Part shown: one piece after another, positions 31,099 through 39,799 of the stretch
Layout: every line of letters begins with the position of its first letter
Numbering within the stretch: the stretch's first letter is position 1
From: Deltaproteobacteria bacterium
Lineage (GTDB): Bacteria > Desulfobacterota > GWC2-55-46
Direction of reading: 5' to 3'
DNA: 64,000 nt
Assembly (NCBI GenBank): GCA_016219015.1
Contig: JACRCL010000001.1
Span: forward strand, 134,308-198,307
Translations under genes and position numbers: made by a program
The notes under the pieces: generated by a model
The model's database searches: none
What the model was told of the DNA's origin: nothing
Seen by the model: the letters and a program-made list of their open reading frames with translations, nothing else

Positions 31099-33729
31099 CT
31101 ATGCGTTCTCGACCATATTCCAGTTAGCCCCTGTCTTGATGTTGACTTTTACTGGCACTGAAAGGCTTAAGACCTCCTCCATCTCCTTTTTTACGAGGGC
31201 CGAGACCTCTTCCATCTCGTCTTCAGCCGCCTCGAATACAAGCTCGTCGTGTATCTGGAGTATCATGCGGGACTTAAACCCCCTCTCCTCCATGACGCGG
31301 GATATCGTTATCATCGCGGCCTTTATCATGTCGGCGGCCGAGCCCTGGATAGGGGTGTTTATCGCGAGCCTCTGCCCGAGCCTTACCGTGGACTCCACGG
31401 GGCTTTTAAGCTCGGGGATGAACCTGCGCCTCCCGAAGAGCGTAACGGTATACCCGCGCTCCTTCGCCTCTTCCACCGTGCGGTCTATGAACGCCTTTAC
31501 CAGGCTGTAATGCGCGAAGTAACTGTTGATGTAATCAAGGGCCTCTTTCATCGATATGCCCAGCTCGGTTGAAAGCCCGTAGGGCCCCATGCCGTAGATG
31601 ATGCCGAAGTTTATCGCCTTGGCCCTCCTCCTCATCTCGGCCGTAACAAGCCCCGGCAATACGCCGAATACCCCGCTCGCGGTCCTCGTGTGTATGTCCT
31701 CGCCTTTCATGAAGGCGTCCTTCAGGACCGGGTCACCGGAGAGGTGCGCCACAAGCCGGAGCTCTATCTGCGAGTAATCCGCGGACAGGAACAGGAACCC
31801 CTTTTCCGCTACAAAGGCCTCCCTTATCCTCCCGGCGACCTCGCCCCTTATCGGGATGTTCTGAAGGTTCGGCCTCGAGCTCGAAAGCCTGCCCGTCGCC
31901 GTGACCGTCTGGTTGAATGAGGTGTGCACCCTCCCGGTTTCAGGGTCGATAAGACCCGTGAGCGCGTCAACGTAAGTGGATTTCAGCTTGGACAATTGCC
32001 TGAAGTTCATTATGAGCTGCGGCACCTCGTGCATGGGCGCGAGCTGAGTAAGGACCTCCTCGTCCGTTGAAAACCCGGTCTTCGTCTTTTTAAGGGGCTT
32101 CAATTTAAGCCTCTCGAAGAGCACCTCGGCAAGCTGTTTCGGCGAGTTGATATTGAAGCTGCAACCGGCCGAGGCGTATATCCTCTCTTCCGTGCTTGCG
32201 AGCTCGACCTCTATCTCTTTCGAGAGGTCCTCGAGCCTGTTTTTTTCCACCTTGATCCCGAGGGCCTCCATCCGGGCCAAAACCTTTGAGAGCGGCAGTT
32301 CCATATCGGCATAGAGCTTTTGGAGGCCGTCGACATCCTCAAGCTCTTTCTCAAGTATTTCAGCTATCCTTAGTATATTGCAGGCTTTTTGGCATACAAT
32401 CCTCTTGATAATATCCATGGGAAGACCGTCTTCGTAATGCTCTGCCATAAGCCCGAGGTACTCGTAGGCGAGCGCGTCCGCCGTATGTTCCGGCTTGGAC
32501 GGGTTCAGCAGGTACGAGGCTATCGAGGTATCGATGTCTACGCCCTTCACCTCCACCCCGCGCCTGGAGAAATAAAGGTATAAAGCCTTTGAGTCGTCCG
32601 TGTCTTTTTTTATGGAGCTGTCCTCAAGGGACGGCTTCAATATGGAGACGATCTCTCCTTCGGAAATACCGTCACCGGCATGGACATAGCACGCCTTTCC
32701 CTCCCCCATGCCGATGGCAAACCCTGCAAGCCTTCCTGAAAAACCCTCTTCGGTAAGAAGGGGCGTCATGGAGACGCGGCCCGGCATGGCCTTAATCGCA
32801 TCTTTAAGCCCATGAGCGCCGGTTATCAGGGAATACTCGCCTCCGGGCGGCTCGGCGTGCGGCAGCGTGGGGAGCATCTCCTTCAATATCTTTTTGAACT
32901 CAAGCTCGTTCAAGAGCGGCTCAAGCTCCTTGAAGTCCGGCCCCGTGTACTTCAGCGCATCGGGGTCGAGTGCGAGCGGGACATCGGGGTGCAGGGTGGC
33001 AAGCTCCCTTGAAAGGAGCGCCTGGTCTTTGTATTCCGTAAGGTTCCTCTTGAGCTTGTCCCCGGATATCTCCTGGATATTCTCGAAGACCCTTTCAAGG
33101 GAATGGTACTTGCTCAAAAGCTTCGCCGCGGTCTTGAGCCCTATGCCCGGCACTCCGGGGATGTTGTCGGTGGAGTCCCCGGCAAGACCTAAGAGGTCCC
33201 TTATCTCCGAAGGGGCTACCCCGAACTTCCCGGCCACGTCTTCCGGCCCGTACTCCTTGCCCGTAAGGTAGTCGAGTATCACCGTGTTGCCGTCCACGAG
33301 CTGGTACATGTCCTTGTCGCCCGTTATGATGGCGATACTAAAGCCCGTGGAAGAAAACTTTTTCACGAGGGTGGCTATCACGTCGTCGGCCTCGAACCCC
33401 TCCATCTCCAATACCGGGATGTCAAAGGCCCTCACAAGCCGCTTTATGAAGGGTATCTGCACCGACAGGAGGTCGGGCATCGGCGGCCTCTCGGCCTTGT
33501 ATTCGACGAAGAGGCCGTGCCTGAAGGAAGGCCCCTTAACGTCGAACGCTATGCAGATGTGCCCGGGCTTGAAGTCGTTCAATATCTTCCTCAGCGACTG
33601 GGTAAAGCCGTAGACCGCGTTCGTGGGCATGCCCTTCGAGTTGGTGAAGGTGGAGGGTATGGCGTGGAAGGCCCTGTAGATTATGGAGCTGCCGTCTATT
33701 ATGAAAAGGGTCTTTTTTTCAGTGTTCAT
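31099..33729 (-). CDS. polA: DNA polymerase I, proofreading domain degenerate
   Basis: 876 residues. The 5'-3' exonuclease domain fills about 1-290 (FIIDGSSIIYRAFHA, GFEADDVIATL, ITGDKDMYQLV, GVPGIGLKTA). The polymerase has motif A (LSADYSQIELR), motif B (RRRAKAINFGIIYG) and motif C (QIHDELVFE). The middle domain keeps the 3'-5' exonuclease layout (DIDTSIASYLLNPSKPEH) but lacks the metal-binding acids: the DTET, LKYD and AAEDAD positions are TPLLTEE, ALYLYF and VCQKAC. Proofreading is therefore probably lost, as in some thermophile PolA enzymes. Confidence 0.95.
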   Translation of the reverse strand: MNTEKKTLFIIDGSSIIYRAFHAIPSTFTNSKGMPTNAVYGFTQSLRKILNDFKPGHICIAFDVKGPSFRHGLFVEYKAERPPMPDLLSVQIPFIKRLVRAFDIPVLEMEGFEADDVIATLVKKFSSTGFSIAIITGDKDMYQLVDGNTVILDYLTGKEYGPEDVAGKFGVAPSEIRDLLGLAGDSTDNIPGVPGIGLKTAAKLLSKYHSLERVFENIQEISGDKLKRNLTEYKDQALLSRELATLHPDVPLALDPDALKYTGPDFKELEPLLNELEFKKILKEMLPTLPHAEPPGGEYSLITGAHGLKDAIKAMPGRVSMTPLLTEEGFSGRLAGFAIGMGEGKACYVHAGDGISEGEIVSILKPSLEDSSIKKDTDDSKALYLYFSRRGVEVKGVDIDTSIASYLLNPSKPEHTADALAYEYLGLMAEHYEDGLPMDIIKRIVCQKACNILRIAEILEKELEDVDGLQKLYADMELPLSKVLARMEALGIKVEKNRLEDLSKEIEVELASTEERIYASAGCSFNINSPKQLAEVLFERLKLKPLKKTKTGFSTDEEVLTQLAPMHEVPQLIMNFRQLSKLKSTYVDALTGLIDPETGRVHTSFNQTVTATGRLSSSRPNLQNIPIRGEVAGRIREAFVAEKGFLFLSADYSQIELRLVAHLSGDPVLKDAFMKGEDIHTRTASGVFGVLPGLVTAEMRRRAKAINFGIIYGMGPYGLSTELGISMKEALDYINSYFAHYSLVKAFIDRTVEEAKERGYTVTLFGRRRFIPELKSPVESTVRLGQRLAINTPIQGSAADMIKAAMITISRVMEERGFKSRMILQIHDELVFEAAEDEMEEVSALVKKEMEEVLSLSVPVKVNIKTGANWNMVENA

Positions 33730-33834
33730 ATAAGGTTCGATTACCCAAAAAGGCCGGGATTGCCGGCAAGGCGCCTGCCTTTTACGTGCCGGGTTGATGC
33801 GCCCTTAAAAGGGCGGGGCTCCGCGAGAACCGGA

Positions 33835-33863
33835 TTGACAGCCGTCCCGCGAGCCTATATACT
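33835..33863 (+). promoter_or_regulatory. Consensus sigma-70 promoter ending 6 bp before a start codon
   Basis: TTGACA (33835-33840), a 17-bp spacer and TATACT (33858-33863). The expected transcription start, about 7 bp after the -10 box, falls on the A of the ATG at 33870, so the mRNA would be leaderless. Confidence 0.7.
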
Positions 33864-33869
33864 TCAGGT

Positions 33870-34373
33870 ATGCTGAAGTATCTGGTACTCGCCGCCGCCA
33901 TCCTTTTAGCGTCCAATTCCCTTGCCAGGGCCGACAGCGTATCCAAGGCCGTCGACATCGTCAATAACTTCAACTCGGAGACGGAGACACTGACAAAGGG
34001 CCTCTTGAGCCCTTCCCTCCAAGAGCAATTGGCCGGGGAGAAGGCCGGGGCCCTTAACGCGCTCGATACTCTGGACTGGACCGAGAAGCCGGGAAAGAGG
34101 AGGTCGAGCCTTGTCTACTCTACCGTCGATTCCTACACGGCGAAGGTAATAGACTCCATAGACGAGGTCGTCCTTGAATCCCCCCCGAGCAGCAGGGAGG
34201 CGTTACAAAACGCCGTAGACAGGCTATCTTCCCTTAAGACCGCCGCCATGAGAGAGCTGAACGAGGCCCTCAAGGCCGAGGCCCGCGAGCAGGACAGGAC
34301 GCCCGTGCCCCTCATAGACCGCTCGCCTTTCGAGGCCCCGCCCGAAGAAGCGCCGGGGATATGGTTCAGGTGA
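33870..34373 (+). CDS. Secreted hypothetical protein, probably translated from a leaderless mRNA
   Basis: 167 residues. MLKYLVLAAAILLASNSLARA is a clear signal peptide, with cleavage near residue 21. This fixes the start codon despite the absence of a ribosome binding site. The mature part is charged, mostly helical, and ends in a proline-rich tail (FEAPPEEAPGIWFR). No family was recognised. It is divergent from polA. Confidence 0.7.
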   Translation: MLKYLVLAAAILLASNSLARADSVSKAVDIVNNFNSETETLTKGLLSPSLQEQLAGEKAGALNALDTLDWTEKPGKRRSSLVYSTVDSYTAKVIDSIDEVVLESPPSSREALQNAVDRLSSLKTAAMRELNEALKAEAREQDRTPVPLIDRSPFEAPPEEAPGIWFR

Positions 34374-34423
34374 GGCCATTTCACCCCCGTTACGCGCGCG
34401 TTCCTTTAAAATAACTTTCCCTG

Positions 34424-34517
34424 ACGAAGCCCTGAGCGAAGCGAAGGGGAAGAATGAGATTCTTCGTCGCCTTCGGCTCCTCAGAATGACCACTTTGGGG
34501 ACTTTTTGAGCAGCCTG
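34424..34517. repeat. Repeat family B, truncated copy B2, joined to a repeat A end
   Basis: It has CGAAGCCCTGAGCGAAG and GAGATTCTTCGTCGCC up to CTCAGAATGAC (34491), but lacks the left TGTCATTCTGAG end and the centre. It runs directly into GACTTTTTGAGCAGCCTG, the terminal segment of repeat A, beside the yraN stop codon. Confidence 0.7.
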
Positions 34518-34889
34518 CTAAAGCTCAATTGCCTCGAACGCGTCCTTTATGACCTCGGCCGAGAGCCTGTCACCGGTCTTGAATACGCTCACCACGTCGA
34601 ACCTGACATCGATATCATCAATCCCCTTCTCGGCCATGTAGCAGGAAGATGCCATTGTGATGTGCCTCTGCTTCTTCAGGTTCACCCCGCACTGCGGGGT
34701 GCCGAAGTTGGCGTTCGCCCTCGTCTTTACCTCCACGAAGACGAGCGTCTTCCCGTCGCGCGCGACGAGGTCTATCTCGCCGAACCTGCACCTGTAGTTC
34801 TTCTCTATGACCCTGTAGCCGCGCTTCTTGAGTTCCCTCTCGGCCTCTTCCTCGCCGGCCCTGCCAAATATTATCCTCGATAAATCCAT
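34518..34889 (-). CDS. yraN: UPF0102 (YraN) family nuclease-like protein
   Basis: 123 residues. The YraN pattern is complete: GRAGEEEAERELKKRGYRVIEKNYRCRFGEIDLVARDGKTLVFVEVKTR, here given by its key parts GEEEAE, FGEIDLV and FVEVKTR, a PD-(D/E)XK-like arrangement (Glu in GEIDL, Asp, and ExK in VEVK). The function is not settled; homologues are linked to DNA uptake and recombination. It lies 1 bp after rnhB, the usual position. The stop is beside a repeat A remnant. Confidence 0.9.
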   Translation of the reverse strand: MDLSRIIFGRAGEEEAERELKKRGYRVIEKNYRCRFGEIDLVARDGKTLVFVEVKTRANANFGTPQCGVNLKKQRHITMASSCYMAEKGIDDIDVRFDVVSVFKTGDRLSAEVIKDAFEAIEL

Positions 34890-34890
34890 C

Positions 34891-35481
34891 TCAGCTCACG
34901 ACCCCCCTGAAGCTCCTCCTGTGGATCGGGCACGGACCGATTTTAGATAACGCTTCGAGGTGCTCCTTTGTGCCGTAGCCCCTGTTGGACGCGAAGTTAT
35001 AGCCCGGATAGAGCCGTTCGTACCCGTCCATTATCCTGTCCCTTGTCGTCTTTGCGATAATGGAAGCGGCGGCGATAGATACGCTGAGGGCGTCGCCCGA
35101 TATCACAGGAAGCTGCGGGAGGCCGGTCTTGATGGGGAACATGCCGTCGATGAGGAGGAACTCAGGGCCGTCAAGCCCTGAGACCGCGATCTCCATCGCC
35201 TTGAGCGAGGCGTTATGGATGTTTATCCCGTCTATTTCAGCGGGCCAGACGATGCCTATGCCCACCGAGAGCGCCTCCCTGTAGATGCCGAAGACAAGCC
35301 CCTCGCGAGCCTTCGCGCTCAAGGCCTTTGAGTCCTTTATGCCGAGTTTTAGAGGAAGTGACCGGGGGAAGATTACCGCCGCCGCGACTACGGGGCCTGC
35401 AAGCGGGCCGCGGCCCGCCTCATCAACCCCGGCTATCGCCTGAAAGCCTTTTGAACGGGCGTCTTTTTCAAAGGAGTCCAT
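34891..35481 (-). CDS. rnhB: Ribonuclease HII
   Basis: 196 residues. The active-site motif GVDEAGRGPLAGPVVAAAV (Asp and Glu near 18-19) is followed by IKDSKALSAKAREGL, ASIIAKTTRDRIMDGY with the third acid in the usual helix, and GYGTKEHLEAL. It removes RNA primers and misincorporated ribonucleotides from DNA. It is part of the rplS-rnhB-yraN end of the ribosomal block, but a hairpin and a repeat separate it from rplS. Confidence 0.95.
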   Translation of the reverse strand: MDSFEKDARSKGFQAIAGVDEAGRGPLAGPVVAAAVIFPRSLPLKLGIKDSKALSAKAREGLVFGIYREALSVGIGIVWPAEIDGINIHNASLKAMEIAVSGLDGPEFLLIDGMFPIKTGLPQLPVISGDALSVSIAAASIIAKTTRDRIMDGYERLYPGYNFASNRGYGTKEHLEALSKIGPCPIHRRSFRGVVS

Positions 35482-35488
35482 CTTTTAG

Positions 35489-35551
35489 GATGTTGAAAAA
35501 GTCCATCCATGACTTTTGGATGATTACCTCAGACAAGCTGCGGTAATCATC
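35489..35551. repeat. Repeat D-like terminal fragment with hairpins (D3)
   Basis: TTGAAAAAGTCCATCCATGAC matches the D end and forms AAAAGTC-CATCCAT-GACTTTT. Beside it a new hairpin, GATGATTACC/GGTAATCATC (10 bp, 13-base loop), replaces the rest of the element. It lies between rplS and rnhB. Confidence 0.6.
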
Positions 35552-35578
35552 GAAATGTGCGGACAGCGCTTGCTAAAA

Positions 35579-35604
35579 TTCCCCGCCCTTTTTAAAGGGC
35601 GGGG
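35579..35604 (-). terminator. Hairpin terminator downstream of rplS
   Basis: CCCCGCCCTTT and AAAGGGCGGGG form a perfect 11-bp palindrome 20 bp after the rplS stop. On the minus strand it is followed by AATTTTAGC. The T-run is short, so termination may be partial and allow read-through into rnhB. Confidence 0.6.
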
Positions 35605-35624
35605 CCGGAACGAACAATGCCGTG

Positions 35625-35966
35625 CTATCTCCTGGTCTTGATCCTCGCGGCCTTGCCCTTGAGGTCCTTGAGGTAGTAGAGCTTCGCCCTCCTCACAATT
35701 CCCTTGCTTAAGACCTTGATGGACTCTATGGCCGGCGAGTTCAACGGGAATATCCTCTCGACGCCTACGCCGTAGGATACCTTCCTAAGGGTGAAGGTCG
35801 CCCCCACTCCGCCGCCGCGCTTCTTTATTACGGTCCCCTCAAAGGGCTGCAACCGCTCTTTGTCCCCTTCCCTTATCTTGACCTTCACAAGGAGGGTGTC
35901 ACCGGGGTTGAACTCCGGTATGTCTGTCCTCAAATAATTCTTCTCGATCTCCTGGATTACTCCCAT
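35625..35966 (-). CDS. rplS: 50S ribosomal protein L19
   Basis: 113 residues, standard length. Diagnostic strings are [53 protein letters not shown] and [20 protein letters not shown]19 sits at the interface of the 30S and 50S subunits. It follows trmD in the conserved rpsP-rimM-trmD-rplS block with an 84-bp gap. Confidence 0.97.
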   Translation of the reverse strand: MGVIQEIEKNYLRTDIPEFNPGDTLLVKVKIREGDKERLQPFEGTVIKKRGGGVGATFTLRKVSYGVGVERIFPLNSPAIESIKVLSKGIVRRAKLYYLKDLKGKAARIKTRR

Positions 35967-36050
35967 ACTGCGCCTCCGCTTTATTGGTATACGATTAGGC
36001 TGCCTCTAAAAATTGTCCTTTTCCTGATTTTAGAGGCATCTATTAATAAC

Positions 36051-36776
36051 TTATTTCCCGGACTTTTTCAATTCCTCAATTATCTTCCTGTCGTTTCCCG
36101 TAAATTCTTCGCCGCTTATGAGGTCCGGCCTCTTGAGGTACGTCCTCTTTATCGACTCAGCCCTCCGCCATTTTTCTATCTCCGCGTGGTTGCCGGAAAG
36201 CAGGACCTCCGGCACCTTTTTGCCCCTGAACTCCTCCGGCCTCGTGTACTGCGGGTATTCAAGGAGCCCGCCCGCGTAGGACTCGCTCACGGCGGACTCA
36301 GGCTCCCCGAGGACCCCGGGGATGAGCCTTCCGACGGCGTCCATTATGACAAGGGCGGGTATCTCCCCGCCGGTCAGGACGTAATCGCCTATCGAGACCT
36401 CGAGGTCCGCCAGCCCCCTTATCCGCTCGTCAAAGCCCTCGTATCTCCCGCAGATGATGATAAGGCGGTCTTCCTTCGAGAGGGCCTCCGCGAGTGCATG
36501 GTTGAAAGGTACCCCCTGCGGGGTCGTCAATACTACCTTCCCGCCCCCGCCCTTTACGGCCTCCAAGGCCAGGGTGACGGGCTCGACCTTCATGACCATC
36601 CCGTGGCCGCCGCCGTACGGGTAGTCGTCGGTGGTCCTGTGCTTGCCCCGGGCGTAGTCCCTTATATTATGCGCGTGGACCTCTATGAGGCCCTTTGCTA
36701 TCGCCTTTCCGATGATGCTCTGCTCAAGCGGGGAGATGAAAAAATCAGGGAAGAGGGTAAGTATGTCGAACCTCAT
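36051..36776 (-). CDS. trmD: tRNA (guanine-37-N1)-methyltransferase
   Basis: 241 residues. The SPOUT-family trefoil knot motifs are present: [52 protein letters not shown], and [27 protein letters not shown]. It methylates G37 next to the anticodon to prevent frameshifting. Its ATG overlaps the rimM TGA (ATGA). Confidence 0.97.
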   Translation of the reverse strand: MRFDILTLFPDFFISPLEQSIIGKAIAKGLIEVHAHNIRDYARGKHRTTDDYPYGGGHGMVMKVEPVTLALEAVKGGGGKVVLTTPQGVPFNHALAEALSKEDRLIIICGRYEGFDERIRGLADLEVSIGDYVLTGGEIPALVIMDAVGRLIPGVLGEPESAVSESYAGGLLEYPQYTRPEEFRGKKVPEVLLSGNHAEIEKWRRAESIKRTYLKRPDLISGEEFTGNDRKIIEELKKSGK

Positions 36777-37297
36777 CTCTCCCCTTCCCCCGGAAGGAGG
36801 CCTTCCATCATGTGTATGACGAGCCTCCCGTTGCTTATATCGACCTTTACTATCGTGTCCTCGAGGGCCGGTATGAGCACTTCGCCAAAAGGCCCCTCTG
36901 CCTGAAGGACATCGTTACTGCCGGTTGAGAATATGTTCGTTATCTTCCCAAGGGCCCTGCCGTCATCCGCGACCACCTCCATGCCCATGAGCTGGAAGTA
37001 ATAATACTCGCCTTCGGGCAGCTCCGGCAGGGAGCCTCTATCGACCTCGACTTCGAGCCCGACGAGGCGCTCGGCGTCGTTACGCGTCTGGAGACCCTCG
37101 AGCTCGATTATAATGGCGCCTTTGTGCGCGCGCGCCCTCTTCACGCGGCAGGTTGACCCGCTCCCCTTGCCCTTGAGGTAGACCGTCTTCCACTCGAAAT
37201 CGAGGCCTCCGTAAGGCAGGACCTTTATCTCTCCCTTGATGCCGTGGACCCCGACGACCTTTCCGACGGGGACAGTCTCTCTATTCGATGATCTCAA
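36773..37297 (-). CDS. rimM: 16S rRNA processing protein RimM
   Basis: 174 residues with a TTG start at 37297 that overlaps the khpA 3' end by 17 bp; AGGAAG lies upstream. The N-terminal [16 protein letters not shown] and the C-terminal PRC-barrel ([14 protein letters not shown] ... [26 protein letters not shown]) identify RimM. It helps mature the 30S head domain by contact with S19. Confidence 0.94.
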   Translation of the reverse strand: MRSSNRETVPVGKVVGVHGIKGEIKVLPYGGLDFEWKTVYLKGKGSGSTCRVKRARAHKGAIIIELEGLQTRNDAERLVGLEVEVDRGSLPELPEGEYYYFQLMGMEVVADDGRALGKITNIFSTGSNDVLQAEGPFGEVLIPALEDTIVKVDISNGRLVIHMMEGLLPGEGER

Positions 37298-37511
37298 GGA
37301 CTGAACGCTTCCTGAGCTTCGTGGAGGCCGCCGTAAGTATGATCCTTATCGCCCTCGCGGTGCGCCCCTGCTTGCCTATGATCTTGCCAAGGTCCTCTTT
37401 CGCGACAGCCAGCTCTATTACGGAAGTCCTTTCGCCTACGATCTCGGTCACCTTCACCTGGTCCGGATTGTCAACAAGCGCCTTCGCAATGTACTCGATC
37501 AGGTCCCTCAT
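37281..37511 (-). CDS. khpA: KH-domain RNA-binding protein (KhpA/YlqC type)
   Basis: 76 residues, a single KH domain with the loop [13 protein letters not shown] (GxxG). Like other KhpA proteins it is encoded between rpsP and rimM. It binds RNA with KhpB in bacteria where this has been studied. A GGAGGTG ribosome binding site lies just before the ATG. Confidence 0.93.
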   Translation of the reverse strand: MRDLIEYIAKALVDNPDQVKVTEIVGERTSVIELAVAKEDLGKIIGKQGRTARAIRIILTAASTKLRKRSVLEIIE

Positions 37512-37554
37512 TCGACACCTCCGTTAGCTCTGGTATAGGGGGGGATAGGGGGGT

Positions 37555-37809
37555 CTAGGCTGCCTTTTCGCTCCGCTGGTTTTTTTTGAGCAACTGTCTT
37601 ACCGTGTCGGTCGGGACCGCGCCCTTGCCGAGCCAGAAAGATATCCTGTCGTCTTTAAGGGTCACCTTCGGAGGCTCTGTCATCGGGTTGTAGTTGCCGA
37701 CGACCTCGATGAAGCTCCCGTCCCTCGGCGCCTCTGAGTCCGCCACCACGATACGGTAGAACGGTTTCTTCTTTCCTCCCTGCCTTGTAAGCCTTATCTT
37801 TACAGCCAT
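37555..37809 (-). CDS. rpsP: 30S ribosomal protein S16
   Basis: 84 residues with [29 protein letters not shown] (key parts [14 protein letters not shown] and SEAPRDG), VGNYNPM and [11 protein letters not shown], all typical. It is the second gene of the block. The gap to ffh upstream holds two repeat C copies, so an additional promoter there is possible. Confidence 0.97.
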   Translation of the reverse strand: MAVKIRLTRQGGKKKPFYRIVVADSEAPRDGSFIEVVGNYNPMTEPPKVTLKDDRISFWLGKGAVPTDTVRQLLKKNQRSEKAA

Positions 37810-37840
37810 GTAATTCCTTGACCTCCCTTTAAGTTTTATT

Positions 37841-37960
37841 ACGAACGCAATAAAAGTCTTTATACTTTGTTGTACTCCTCGGAAAATCCTCGACGTACAA
37901 AAAAGTACGCCTGCGGTTTCCCTCGTCGTCCGCCTCGTCTAAAGCCATTTCTTGCGTTCG
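37841..37960 (-). repeat. Repeat family C, complete copy C3
   Basis: A 120-bp uninterrupted copy with perfect inverted ends CGAACGCAA and TTGCGTTCG. In the centre is CGTAC-TTTTTT-GTACG (read on the minus strand). It defines the reference for the split copies C2 and C4. It fills most of the gap between rpsP and copy C4. Confidence 0.88.
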
Positions 37961-37980
37961 CACGACCTGCCTTTTGGTAC

Positions 37981-38182
37981 TTACGAACGCGATAAAAGTC
38001 TTTATACTTGGGGAAACTCTGATTAATTATGTCTTCCTGTCATTCTGAGGGAGCGGAGCGACCGAAGAATCTCGTAACTTTCTGATTTGTATACTACGAG
38101 ATTCTTCGCTACGCTCAGAATGACATGCAGTTGGGAATTAATCAGAGGTCCCTTTCGTTGTTACTCCCCGGAAAATCCTCGC
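37981..38182 (-). repeat. Repeat family C, copy C4, split by repeat B3
   Basis: The left part 37981-38009 (TTACGAACGCGATAAAAG ... TTTATACTT) and the right part 38156-38182 (GTTGTTACTCCCCGGAAAA) are the ends of one half of repeat C. They are separated by a B element. The remaining half of C is missing. The whole lies tandem to C3, ending 3 bp before the ffh stop. Confidence 0.8.
38010..38155. repeat. Repeat family B, copy B3, inserted in repeat C4
   Basis: The core 38038-38125 runs from TGTCATTCTGAGG to CTCAGAATGACA with GAAGAATCTCG/CGAGATTCTTC inside. It is enclosed by the outer inverted repeat CTCTGATTAATT (38017-38028) and AATTAATCAGAG (38136-38147), not seen in the other B copies of this window. 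Confidence 0.83.
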
Positions 38183-38184
38183 CT

Positions 38185-39516
38185 CTACATCCACTTCTGG
38201 AAGAGCCCCTTCATGCCCCTCGGGCCCGCGTTCTTGAGTTTCTTCATCATCTTGCGCATGTCCTGGTACTGGTTTATGAGCTTGTTGACGTCCTGCACCT
38301 TGGTGCCGCTCCCCCTGGCTATCCTCTGCCTCCTGCTCGCGTTGAGGATGGCCGGTTCGCGTCTTTCCTTGCCGGTCATGGAGTTTATAATCGCCTCGAC
38401 GCGGGCTATCTCTTTTTCATCTATCTTCACGTCCTTCGCCTGCTTCATGGCGCTGAAGCCCGGCACCATCGAGAGGATCGACTCTATCGAGCCGAGCTTC
38501 TTTATCTGCTGGAGCTGGGCCTTGAAGTCGTCGAGCGTGAAGGTGTCTTTCTTGAACTTCTGCTGCAGTTCCTTTGTCTGCTTCTCGTCGAACGCGGTCT
38601 GGGCCTTCTCGATAAGGGTCAATACGTCGCCCATGTCGAGTATCCTGCCCGCGAGCCGGGCGGGGTGGAAGACCTCGAGGCAGTCTACCTTCTCGCCGGT
38701 GCCGATGAACTTGATGGGCTTGCCGGTGGTCATCCTCATGGACAACGCCGCGCCGCCCCTGGCGTCCCCGTCGAACTTCGTAAGTACGACCCCGGTAATG
38801 CCCACGGAGTCGTTGAAGCCTTTGGCCGTATTGACCGCGTCCTGCCCCGTCATCGAGTCCGCCACGAAAAGGACCTCGGCGGGCTTCAATATATCCTTCA
38901 GGGCCTTCAATTCGTCCATCAGGACGCCGTCTATGTGGAGCCTTCCGGTCGTGTCCACAAGGAGTATGTCATAGCCTTTTATCGACGCAATCCGGAGCGC
39001 CTCTTTGCAGATATCGAGCGGGCTTTTGTAGTTTTCGCTGTCAAAGCAATCGACCTTTATCTCGGCGGCGAGCTTTTTAAGCTGCAATACCGCGGCGAGC
39101 CTGAAGAGGTCGGCAGGGACTATGTACGGGTTCCTGCCCTTGCTCTTAAGGTGCAGGGCGAGCTTCGCGGTGGTCGTCGTCTTGCCGGAGCCCTGAAGGC
39201 CCACGAGCATCACTACGGACGGCCTGCCCTTCAATTCGAGGGCGGAGTCCTCTCCGCCGAGAAGGGTGGTAAGCTCCTCGTGGACAACCTTGGTGAACTG
39301 CTGGCCCGGAGAGAGGCTTTCGAGGACCTCCTTGCCCATGGCCTTTTCCTTGACCGAGGCCACGAAGTCCTTTACCACGGCAAAGTTGACGTCGGCCTCC
39401 AGCAGGGCGAGCCTTACCTCTTTAAGGGCCTCCTGGATATTCGCCTCGGAAAGGGAGCCCTGCCCCCTTACGTCCTTAAGGATCTTCCGGAACTTATCTG
39501 AAAGTGACTCAAGCAT
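38185..39516 (-). CDS. ffh: Signal recognition particle protein Ffh
   Basis: 443 residues: N domain, GTPase G domain with GLQGSGKTTTTAKLA (about 108-122), DTTGRLHID, TKFDGDARGG, and a methionine-rich M domain with the GSGTKVQDVNKLINQYQ RNA-binding region. It binds signal peptides and 4.5S RNA to target membrane proteins. It heads the ffh-rpsP-khpA-rimM-trmD-rplS block. Confidence 0.97.
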   Translation of the reverse strand: MLESLSDKFRKILKDVRGQGSLSEANIQEALKEVRLALLEADVNFAVVKDFVASVKEKAMGKEVLESLSPGQQFTKVVHEELTTLLGGEDSALELKGRPSVVMLVGLQGSGKTTTTAKLALHLKSKGRNPYIVPADLFRLAAVLQLKKLAAEIKVDCFDSENYKSPLDICKEALRIASIKGYDILLVDTTGRLHIDGVLMDELKALKDILKPAEVLFVADSMTGQDAVNTAKGFNDSVGITGVVLTKFDGDARGGAALSMRMTTGKPIKFIGTGEKVDCLEVFHPARLAGRILDMGDVLTLIEKAQTAFDEKQTKELQQKFKKDTFTLDDFKAQLQQIKKLGSIESILSMVPGFSAMKQAKDVKIDEKEIARVEAIINSMTGKERREPAILNASRRQRIARGSGTKVQDVNKLINQYQDMRKMMKKLKNAGPRGMKGLFQKWM

Positions 39517-39670
39517 GCGTATTCTTCATGAAATTTTTTTTGTAAAAATTTATCCGGAGGAACTTACCCTTTCCTCCGGTTAATTATACATCAAATACCG
39601 GTCTATTGCTTAGGACCCGGTACGCCCGGCCCCGTCGATACCTACGGCGCTGGATTTAGCAAATTATACA

Positions 39671-39700
39671 ATAATATAGGAAAATACCGGCCTGTGTCAA
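39671..39700 (-). promoter_or_regulatory. Sigma-70 promoter of the ffh block
   Basis: On the minus strand TTGACA (39700-39695), an 18-bp spacer and TATTAT (39676-39671). A start near 39664 gives a leader of about 150 bases before the ATG at 39516. Confidence 0.6.
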
Positions 39701-39763
39701 GGCTATTCGTGGACAATGCCGAAACGATACGGGCCGCGCCGGGCCTGTGCCGGGAAAATAGCT

Positions 39764-39793
39764 TTGACAGGGCCACGAGATATCTGTTATTTT
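39764..39793 (+). promoter_or_regulatory. Promoter directly abutting the 39800 gene
   Basis: TTGACA (39764-39769), an 18-bp spacer and TATTTT (39788-39793). The expected start falls at about 39800, the A of the ATG. It is divergent from the ffh promoter. Confidence 0.5.
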
Positions 39794-39799
39794 ATTGAC

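Noticed and set aside
38125-39501. 458-codon plus-strand open frame
   Set aside because: Antisense of ffh, whose GTPase motifs are unmistakable.
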